NCBI RefSeq assembly: GCF_003514505.1
Contig: NZ_DOPX01000016.1
Span: forward strand, 1-64,000
Reading direction: 5' to 3'
Length of the DNA stretch: 64,000 nt
From: Proteiniclasticum sp.
Lineage (GTDB): Bacteria; Bacillota; Clostridia; Clostridiales; Clostridiaceae
In this document: in pieces, positions 57,781 through 64,000 of the stretch
How the letters are laid out: every line of letters begins with the position of its first letter
Numbering within the stretch: position 1 is the stretch's first letter
Notes under the pieces: model-generated
Told to the model about the DNA's origin: nothing
The model's input: the letters and a program-made list of their open reading frames with translations, nothing else
The model's database searches: none
Made by a program: the position numbers and the translations under genes

Positions 57781-59175
57781 ATGGAAAAACTCTTTAAGCT
57801 GAAGGAAAACGGCACAGATGTAAAAACCGAAGTGCTGGGTGGCTTCACCACATTCCTGACCATGGCCTACATTATTTTTGTTAATCCACAGATTCTGGCT
57901 CTCACTGGAATGGACCAGGGTGCAGTGTTCACCGCAACCATTCTATCCGCAGCCATCGGAACCTTCATCATGGCATTTGTCGCAAACGTTCCTTTTGCAG
58001 TGGCTCCTGGTATGGGACTGAATGCATTCTTCACCTTTACCGTTGTTTTTGTTCTTGGATACTCCTGGCAGCAAGCTCTGGCACTGGTATTCATCTGTGG
58101 ACTGATCAACATTTTCATCACGGTGACAAAAATCCGTAAGATGATCGTGAAGGCGATTCCAGAATCCCTTCAGTATGCCATCAGCGGTGGTATTGGTCTT
58201 TTCATTGCTTATCTTGGCATCAAGCAGGCTGGATTTTTGACCTTTACTGCAGAAACAGTTTCCAGAATCACCGACAACGGAGATGGAAGCGGAATGTTCG
58301 CAGACATCATCCCTGCGCTGACTGATTTTACAAACCCAACCGCTCAGGTTGCTTTAATTGGACTCATCATCACAGTAGTGCTTCTTCTTCTGAAGGTAAG
58401 AAGTGCAATTCTCATCGGTATCGTGTCCACCACAGTCCTTGGTATTTTCTTTGGTGTTACCCATGTGCCAGAACTGTCTGCAGACATGTTCAAAGTGCCA
58501 AGCTTATCTCCAACACTTTTTGCGCTGGATTTTAAAGGCATTTTCGCAGCGGACAAGCTGTTTATCACATTGACCACCGTCTTCGCATTCTCCCTCACCG
58601 ATACCTTCGACACCATTGGAACATTCCTGGGTGCTGGAAGAAAAGCAGGGATCTTCACCGAAGCGGATGCTAACTCCATTGAAAACTCCAAGGGAATGAG
58701 CACAAAGATGGAAAAGGCTCTCTTTGCAGATGCTACTGCCACCTCCATTGGTGCACTGCTCGGTACCTCCAATGCAACCACTTATGTGGAAAGTGCTGCT
58801 GGTATCGCTCAGGGAGCAAAGACAGGACTTGCTTCTGTAACCACAGGCGTACTGTTCCTCATCTCTCTCTTCCTTTCTCCCATCGCACTGATGGTTCCAG
58901 GCGCAGCGACTGCTCCTGCACTGATTGTGGTAGGTATCTTCATGTCTGAAGGTCTAAAGAACATTGACTGGCACGACCTGGCCGTTGCAGTTCCTGCATT
59001 CATGGTCATTGCCTTCATGCCATTCTCCTACTCCATCACCAATGGTATCGCCTTTGGATTCCTGTTCTATGCCATTTCCAAGATTCTTCAGAAGAAGGGA
59101 AAAGAAGTACATCCAATCCTTTATATCATCACCGTACTCTTTATGCTCTCCTTCGTACTTACTGCTATCGCCTAA
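57781..59175 (+). CDS. AzgA-type purine permease (NCS2)
   Basis: A 464-residue transporter with about 12-14 membrane segments. It has the AzgA-group N-terminus (TDVKTEVLGGFTTFLTMAYI), the VAPGMGLNAFFTFTVV motif, FSLTDTFDTIGTFLGAG and LLGTSNATTYVESAAGIAQG. Relatives import adenine, guanine or hypoxanthine by proton symport. The exact base is not readable. It is monocistronic with its own promoter and terminator. Confidence 0.93.
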   Translation: MEKLFKLKENGTDVKTEVLGGFTTFLTMAYIIFVNPQILALTGMDQGAVFTATILSAAIGTFIMAFVANVPFAVAPGMGLNAFFTFTVVFVLGYSWQQALALVFICGLINIFITVTKIRKMIVKAIPESLQYAISGGIGLFIAYLGIKQAGFLTFTAETVSRITDNGDGSGMFADIIPALTDFTNPTAQVALIGLIITVVLLLLKVRSAILIGIVSTTVLGIFFGVTHVPELSADMFKVPSLSPTLFALDFKGIFAADKLFITLTTVFAFSLTDTFDTIGTFLGAGRKAGIFTEADANSIENSKGMSTKMEKALFADATATSIGALLGTSNATTYVESAAGIAQGAKTGLASVTTGVLFLISLFLSPIALMVPGAATAPALIVVGIFMSEGLKNIDWHDLAVAVPAFMVIAFMPFSYSITNGIAFGFLFYAISKILQKKGKEVHPILYIITVLFMLSFVLTAIA

Positions 59176-59228
59176 AGGCTACAGCGTCCCCGCGCTATAG
59201 CTCGATCCCTATATATTCCATATAAGTG

Positions 59229-59268
59229 AAAAGATGCATCCTTTCTTACGAGAGGGTGCATCTTTTTT
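59229..59268 (+). terminator. Terminator after the permease gene
   Basis: AAAAGATGCATCC (59229-59241) pairs with the GGGTGCATCTTTT region (59254-59266), with a T run to 59268. Confidence 0.92.
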
Positions 59269-59308
59269 AGGGTAAACTTCATTTTCTCTTTCCGTTATCC
59301 TGAAAAAT

Positions 59309-60322
59309 CTAGGACTCCTTCTCCAAAAAGACAATGGAGATGGGTTCTGGTGTTCGGATGCCCTTTTTTAGAAGCGTCAGTTCACCATTTTGCTTATCTA
59401 TTCTGAAGAGACTAAGATCGTTTGTGATCATATGGGCTACCAGAAGGAAACATCCATCTGGGCTGAGGTTGAAGTCTCTGGGGTGTTCTCCACCGCTTGG
59501 GTAGGTGGCGATTTTCTCCAGCAGATGATTTTCCTTGACCTTAAAGGCGGAGATGGAGTCCTGTCCACGGTTGGAGACATAAAGGTGCTTCTCGTCCGGA
59601 GAGAGCCGGATGGCAGCTCCTGTGTTCTCTCCCTGAAAATCCTCCGGAAGTGTCTTCACCACCTGCTTCAAATGATAGTCGCCGTCCTTAAAATCGTAGA
59701 CGAAGATCTCCGAGGAGAGCTCGGTGAACACATAAAGATAGGGATGCTTTTTAGAAAAAGCGATGTGCCTTGGGCCGGATCCATTGGGAAGAAGAAGTTC
59801 ACCGACTTTTTTAAGCTCATCAAAAGCTTCGTAGCGGTACACCTTGTCGGTGCCTAAGTCGCATACAAGCACTTCAGAATGGTGGGGGTTTTTCATGGCA
59901 AAATGCACATGAGGTCCTTCCTGGCGCTTCTCATTGGGACCGGAGCCTTCATGGGCGGCCTGATCGAGTCTTTTTCTCACCATGCCCTCTTCTAAGGCAT
60001 AAAGATCCAGCAGACCCTGGTGGTAGTTGGAGGCAAGCAGCCTGTCTTCAAAAGTGGAGATGTGGCAAGGGGTGTTTTCTTTCTCAAAAAGCACTTTATC
60101 CACGATGTCTGTGGTGAGGTTCATGGAAAAGACGCCGTGGCTGCTGCCGTCTCTCATGGACCCGTAGAGGATATTCATGTCAGGGCTAAGAGCGAGATAA
60201 GAAGGGTCTTCCACCTCATAAAAGTCTTCAATGACAAACTCCTCCTCATTGAAGCGGAAGGCACGCACACCCCGGCTCTCTTTTCTTGTGTAAGAGCCGA
60301 TATATCCTTTATAATCTTTCAT
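59309..60322 (-). CDS. pgl: 6-phosphogluconolactonase, lactonase (YbhE/Pgl) type
   Basis: The 337-residue seven-bladed propeller protein hydrolyses 6-phosphogluconolactone. It begins YKGYIGSYTRKESRGVRAF and contains the family segments EGPHVHFAMKNP, LGTDKVYRYE, NGSGPRHIAFSKKHPYLYV, EHLYVSNRGQDSISAF-like and GGEHPRDFNLSPDGCFLLVA. It supplies the substrate of gnd, encoded 2 kb away on the other strand. Assignment to 6-phosphogluconolactonase rather than another lactonase follows the family and that neighbour. Confidence 0.88.
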   Translation of the reverse strand: MKDYKGYIGSYTRKESRGVRAFRFNEEEFVIEDFYEVEDPSYLALSPDMNILYGSMRDGSSHGVFSMNLTTDIVDKVLFEKENTPCHISTFEDRLLASNYHQGLLDLYALEEGMVRKRLDQAAHEGSGPNEKRQEGPHVHFAMKNPHHSEVLVCDLGTDKVYRYEAFDELKKVGELLLPNGSGPRHIAFSKKHPYLYVFTELSSEIFVYDFKDGDYHLKQVVKTLPEDFQGENTGAAIRLSPDEKHLYVSNRGQDSISAFKVKENHLLEKIATYPSGGEHPRDFNLSPDGCFLLVAHMITNDLSLFRIDKQNGELTLLKKGIRTPEPISIVFLEKES

Positions 60323-60614
60323 ATTCTTTCATTCCTTTCTGCTTGGTTTTCTCTACTTCTTATCATAGCAAAAAAAACTGGGGATCCCATGACTCTTTTG
60401 TAAACCTTTCTGAAAATAATAGGCGTAGCTCCGTGTGTTTTCTCTTTTTATGTTTTTCATTTTTTGTAAACGGATTGCCACCTTTATGTAACCTTAGTTT
60501 TATACACGGGTGTTAGACTAGTGCCATGTAGAGGAGCAGTGAAGCTGAAACAGGACTTCTGGAGCTCATTTCTTACAGAGAAACAAATGAGATAGAAAGT
60601 GAACGGTGAATAAC
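60323..60614. other. Intergenic region between pgl and the deacetylase gene
   Basis: No gene is seen. It serves as the leader for the two divergent genes. A TTGCC...TTATAC pattern near 60475-60502 might be a promoter for the deacetylase, at low confidence. Confidence 0.35.
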
Positions 60615-61655
60615 ATGGAAGATCATATCTATAGAAGACATAATTTGAATCAAAGAGAGAAGCTGAGAAAAAAGAGAAAGAGAAGAAAAATTTTCTTTTC
60701 CAGTATAGGTGCTATTCTGGTGCTGGGAGCAGGAGGCTTGTTTTTAAGAAGTACACTTTTGCCAAAGATTCAGGAAGTAGGAGATTCTTTCATGAAGGCT
60801 ACTCTACCGGAAGCGGGGAATCCAGGGGAAACCGTGAAAGTCGAAGAACTCCCTGAAGTGAAGGAGTTCACCCCAAAGAGACCTGCAGAAAAGATCCCGG
60901 CGGAAAAAGCTGCGCCGGAAATGAAGGATCTCAAAAGGCTCAAGGAAGGCTCCAATCACTCCTATGAAGCTTCCGCCTATGCCTATGACACAGCGGATGT
61001 GAAAGCATGGATGCGGGGGAAGAAAGCCTTTGAGGGTGAAAAGAACCTGGCATTTCTCACCTTCGATGACGGCCCTCATAAGAATACAGAGAAAGTGCTG
61101 GATGTCCTGAAAAGGCGCGGCGTTCCGGGAACCTTCTTCCTTCTGGGGGATAATGTGGATAAGAATGGCACCTCTGAGCTTCTTCAAAGGTATATCACGG
61201 AAGGTCACAGCATTGCGGTGCACAGCTACAGCCATGACTACAGCTATCTTTATCCGGGAAGATCCGCCAGAGCGGACCGGATTCTGGAAGAGTATGAGAA
61301 AACAAGAACGTCTTTACGGGGACATCTGGGAGAGGGTTTTGATACCCATGTCTTCAGATTTCCGGGGGGCTCCATGAGCTGGAAGAACATGGAAGAAGCA
61401 CAGAATACGCTGCTTTCTCAGGGGGTCGTGGATATTGACTGGAATGCTATGTCTGGAGACTCGGAGCCAAAAAACAGAAGACCAGAAACCCCGGAAGCCA
61501 TGGGAAAATACGCCATGAAGACCTTCAAGGATAATGGAGACCGTAAGGTTGCGGTGATTCTCATGCATGATGTGCAAAAAGCCACACCGGAGTATCTGGA
61601 CCATCTCATTGATGAGTTTGAAGAGGCGGGATTCACCTTCGGCATCCTGAAATAG
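60615..61655 (+). CDS. Polysaccharide deacetylase, membrane anchored
   Basis: A basic N-terminus (LRKKRKRRK) and one membrane segment (IFFSSIGAILVLGAGGLFL) anchor the protein. A Pro/Glu-rich stalk follows, then a NodB-type deacetylase domain: LTFDDGP (metal-binding Asp), HSIAVHSYSHDYSYLYPG (His pair), FRFPGGS, DWNAMSGD and ILMHDV. It likely removes N-acetyl groups from peptidoglycan or another wall glycan and protects against lysozyme. The ATG at 60615 follows GGTGA. An in-frame GTG at 60606 is an alternative. Confidence 0.9.
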   Translation: MEDHIYRRHNLNQREKLRKKRKRRKIFFSSIGAILVLGAGGLFLRSTLLPKIQEVGDSFMKATLPEAGNPGETVKVEELPEVKEFTPKRPAEKIPAEKAAPEMKDLKRLKEGSNHSYEASAYAYDTADVKAWMRGKKAFEGEKNLAFLTFDDGPHKNTEKVLDVLKRRGVPGTFFLLGDNVDKNGTSELLQRYITEGHSIAVHSYSHDYSYLYPGRSARADRILEEYEKTRTSLRGHLGEGFDTHVFRFPGGSMSWKNMEEAQNTLLSQGVVDIDWNAMSGDSEPKNRRPETPEAMGKYAMKTFKDNGDRKVAVILMHDVQKATPEYLDHLIDEFEEAGFTFGILK

Positions 61656-61770
61656 AGAAGAAGAGGGAGAAAGACCGTGAGCCTTGAAAAGAATCCGTGG
61701 CATGGACCGGGAAGGCAGTAAGAAGAGGAATTTTGGGCTAATCTCCTCTGGAAGTCTTTTTCAAAATACA

Positions 61771-61799
61771 TTGCTATTCGAGGATTTTAGTGCTATAAT
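61771..61799 (+). promoter_or_regulatory. Promoter of the DEAD-box helicase gene
   Basis: -35 TTGCTA (61771-61776), 17-base spacer, extended -10 TGCTATAAT (TATAAT at 61794-61799). The leader would be about 125 bases. Confidence 0.8.
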
Positions 61800-61853
61800 A
61801 CATCAGTGGTTTAGGATAGTACATAAATTTTAAAGAAGTTTCGATTATCAACA

Positions 61854-61884
61854 CCTTGCAGCGCACAAACTGCGAGGTTTTTTT
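61854..61884 (+). terminator. Terminator inside the DEAD-box helicase leader (attenuator)
   Basis: CCTTGCAG (61854-61861) pairs with CTGCGAGG (61870-61877) with one G-T pair, followed by seven T residues (61878-61884). It lies between the promoter and the start codon, so most transcripts could stop here unless it is relieved. Confidence 0.8.
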
Positions 61885-61930
61885 ATGGAGTCAGCACAGA
61901 AAAAGAAAATCTAAAGGAAAAGAGGTATAT

Positions 61931-63505
61931 ATGGAAGAAATTAAATTTGTTCAGTTGGGATTAAGTGAAGCGGTGGAAAAAGGAATCGCAGCCATGGGGT
62001 ACGAGGTGCCTTCTGACATCCAAAGAGAAGTCATTCCAGTGATTCTGGAAGGAAAAGATGTCATTGGACAGGCTCAGACAGGAACCGGAAAGACTCTTGC
62101 GTTTTCAGCACCAATGCTCAGCATGATGGAAAAGAAAAGCAGTGTCAGTGCCATCATTCTGGCACCTACAAGAGAACTGGCGATGCAGGTCAGCGAGGAA
62201 ATCGAGAGAATCGCAAAATTCACGGGTTTCAAGCATTTGGCAGTATATGGCGGTTCCAGCATCGACACTCAGATCAGAACCCTAAGAAGAGGCGTAGACA
62301 TCGTTGTAGGAACTCCTGGTAGAGTCATTGACCTCATGGAACGTAAGGTACTGAAGCTTCAGGATGTGGATTTCCTGGTGTTGGATGAAGCAGATGAAAT
62401 GCTCAACATGGGCTTTGTGGAAGACATCGAAAAGATCATGGCTGGAACCAGCGCGGAAAAGCAGACCATGCTGTTCTCTGCAACCATGCCAGATGAATAC
62501 AAGAGGCTTTCCAAGAAGTACATGAGTGAAGACCGTGTGCACATCAAGATCGCAGTAAACTCCATGACCGTTTCCACCGTATCACAGTACTACTATGAAG
62601 TGCGTGAACAGTACCGTCTGGAAACTTTGTGCAGAATCATGGATACCGAAGATATGGAATCTGTACTTGTGTTCTGCAGAACCAAGCGTGGCGTGGATGA
62701 CCTGGTCACAAGTCTTGGTGAAAGAGGTTATAACGCTGCAGGTATGCATGGCGATATGACACAGAACGTAAGAATTGCAACGCTTAAGAAGTTCAAAGAA
62801 CGTAAGCTGAAGTTCCTGGTGGCAACGGATGTGGCTGCAAGAGGAATTGACATCGACAACCTGTCCCACGTAGTGAACTATGACCTGCCACAGGATATTG
62901 AATCCTATGTGCATAGAATCGGAAGAACCGGACGTGCCAAGAGAGAAGGAATTGCCTACTCTTTAGTCAGTGGAAGAGAAATCGGATTCCTGAGACAGAT
63001 TGAAAAGGTCACAAAGAGCAAGATCGTGAAGCGTGATATTCCAACTGTAGAAGACATCTTCAAGGCAAAGAATGACCGTTTCAAGGATAAGGTTGTGGCA
63101 GAGCTGTCACAAAAGGGCTACGAGAGATTCTATCCCATCATCGAAGAGCTGAAAGAGACCTTCAATGTGGAAGACATCGCAGCGGCTCTCATGCATTCCC
63201 TCTATAAGGATGAACTGAGCTTTGACTATAAAGTGAATGTGCTGGAAGCACCAAAGAAGTATGTAAGACTCTTTGTCACCGTAGGATCCATGGATAAGCT
63301 CACACCAAAGAAGCTCATTGACTTCATCACCTACAATACAAAGTTAAAGCCAGACAGCATTGGCACCGTCGACATCATGACAAAGTTCAGCTTTGTGGAT
63401 GTACTGCAGGGTGCAGAACGTGAAATCGTCGAGAATCTCAATGGCAAGAAACTTTCAGGCAGAAAAGCGAAGTTTGAAGTAGCTGCTCAGAAGAGAAGAA
63501 GATAA
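61931..63505 (+). CDS. DEAD-box RNA helicase with DbpA-type RNA-binding domain
   Basis: The 524-residue helicase starts MEEIKFVQLGLSEAVEKGIA. A longer frame begins inside the leader terminator and is rejected. It has the Q motif (IQREVIP), AQTGTGKT, PTRELAMQV, DEAD (LDEADEMLNMGF), SAT, ATDVAARGIDI and HRIGRTGRAKREG. The C-terminal 75 residues (YVRLFVTVGSMDKLTPKKLI ... SFVDVLQGAEREI) are the DbpA/CsdA-type RNA-binding domain. It is probably involved in ribosome assembly and cold adaptation, like CshA/DeaD. A long terminator follows. Confidence 0.95.
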   Translation: MEEIKFVQLGLSEAVEKGIAAMGYEVPSDIQREVIPVILEGKDVIGQAQTGTGKTLAFSAPMLSMMEKKSSVSAIILAPTRELAMQVSEEIERIAKFTGFKHLAVYGGSSIDTQIRTLRRGVDIVVGTPGRVIDLMERKVLKLQDVDFLVLDEADEMLNMGFVEDIEKIMAGTSAEKQTMLFSATMPDEYKRLSKKYMSEDRVHIKIAVNSMTVSTVSQYYYEVREQYRLETLCRIMDTEDMESVLVFCRTKRGVDDLVTSLGERGYNAAGMHGDMTQNVRIATLKKFKERKLKFLVATDVAARGIDIDNLSHVVNYDLPQDIESYVHRIGRTGRAKREGIAYSLVSGREIGFLRQIEKVTKSKIVKRDIPTVEDIFKAKNDRFKDKVVAELSQKGYERFYPIIEELKETFNVEDIAAALMHSLYKDELSFDYKVNVLEAPKKYVRLFVTVGSMDKLTPKKLIDFITYNTKLKPDSIGTVDIMTKFSFVDVLQGAEREIVENLNGKKLSGRKAKFEVAAQKRRR

Positions 63506-63510
63506 GTTTT

Positions 63511-63560
63511 AAGAAAGGATCTCAAATCCACGATGGGTTTTAGGTTCTTTCTTTTTTTTT
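63511..63560 (+). terminator. Terminator after the DEAD-box helicase
   Basis: AAGAAAGGATCT (63511-63522) pairs imperfectly with AGGTTCTTTCTT (63542-63553), with inner pairing, followed by a long T run. Confidence 0.85.
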
Positions 63561-63795
63561 ATTTTTGTCTGAAATCCAGGTGAAAAATGAACTGCTGCCT
63601 CAGATTCCGGTATAATAGAAGCATAGTACTATTTATAAGGAAATTTCAATCCCTTACTGAATCTATATATAAAGCGATATATTGAAACATGATCTGAAAA
63701 ATAGAATCTGAAAACTTCTGTAAGAAAGAAATGCTGTTGGTAAAACCGTAAAGAAGGCAACATTGGAACTAAGAGTATGGAGGAGAGATGTACTG

Positions 63796-63990
63796 ATGAA
63801 AAGAAAATTATCCTTTCTGTTTTTCTGGCTTTTCATTGCGTTAGTGGCAATAGAAGTCTACTATAAGTTCGATGGAACCTTGGGATTTCTATTGGTTCTT
63901 TTTGCCACGTGGTCGCTCATGGCTGCCATATTTTTGGGCGGATATCTGAAAGAGGCGGTAGAGGTCATTCTTGACTTCTTCCTTGGCTGA
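63796..63990 (+). CDS. Small membrane protein (64 aa)
   Basis: The ATG at 63796 follows GGAGGAGAG. The product has a short basic start (MKRKLS) and two predicted membrane helices (FLFFWLFIALVAIEVYY and TLGFLLVLFATWSLMAAIFL), with a short acidic end. I do not recognise a family. It has a possible -10 TATAAT at 63611, which would give a leader of about 180 bases. Confidence 0.65.
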   Translation: MKRKLSFLFFWLFIALVAIEVYYKFDGTLGFLLVLFATWSLMAAIFLGGYLKEAVEVILDFFLG

Positions 63991-64000
63991 TGGCATAGGT

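Noticed and set aside
1..64000. CRISPR array, tRNA or rRNA genes
   Set aside because: No regularly spaced repeats and no recognisable tRNA or rRNA segments were seen on either strand.

Overview
The window looks like chromosome from a motile, low-to-moderate GC, Gram-positive fermentative anaerobe (class Clostridia or a close relative). The evidence is Gram-positive ribosome binding sites, tandem flagellin genes with a CsrA-type leader, LicT/BglG antitermination, lipobox lipoproteins, a flavin reductase-like lipoprotein and clostridial-style permeases and regulators. No rRNA or tRNA gene was seen. Species cannot be assigned from the sequence alone.

Layout. (1) 1-1.3 kb: two near-identical tandem flagellin genes on the minus strand, the first cut by the window edge. 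Each has the same leader hairpin. (2) 1.8-2.4 kb: an HU-like protein with an unrecognised C-terminal domain. (3) 2.6-10.3 kb: a minus-strand mobile-element module with a broken large serine recombinase, a DUF927 helicase-like ATPase, RadC, DUF960, several unknown small proteins and three short coupled ORFs. This gene set resembles the core of staphylococcal SCC cassettes. (4) 10.4-39.4 kb: a plus-strand defence cargo. It holds a type I restriction-modification system (hsdRMS), a SIR2-HerA (Nezha-type) pair, a DUF2971 protein, a Druantia type III-like pair followed by a RelE-UvrD fusion helicase, an unusual radical SAM plus 'TNSSS-motif' pair flanked by an unknown protein and its decayed paralogue, and McrBC. 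(5) 39.7-41.4 kb: two DUF4230 proteins, then an RlmH-like gene whose last codons and stop read GAGCCGTATCATAAGTAA on the minus strand, very like the SCC attachment core at the 3' end of staphylococcal rlmH. (6) 41.7-46.2 kb: a licT-PTS-phospho-beta-glucosidase operon with two RAT/terminator antitermination sites. (7) 46.6-64 kb: ordinary chromosome. It carries a two-component system with a lipoprotein, a MerR-methyltransferase fusion, a flavin reductase-like lipoprotein, MarR plus an aromatic acid exporter, a divergent XRE pair, 6-phosphogluconate dehydrogenase, a purine-type permease, 6-phosphogluconolactonase, a polysaccharide deacetylase, a DEAD-box RNA helicase and a small membrane protein.

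Main interpretation (inference): about 2.5-41.06 kb is an SCC-like cassette in a non-staphylococcal host, inserted at the 3' end of an rlmH-like gene and loaded with at least four antiphage systems. Its recombinase now has two in-frame amber codons and a frameshift, and I could not find the left attachment copy. The element is therefore probably fixed or composite. A 20-base direct repeat brackets the hsd/SIR2-HerA part (10.39 and 21.53 kb), which suggests the cargo was assembled in modules. The least understood part is the radical SAM/TNSSS pair at 33.7-35.6 kb.
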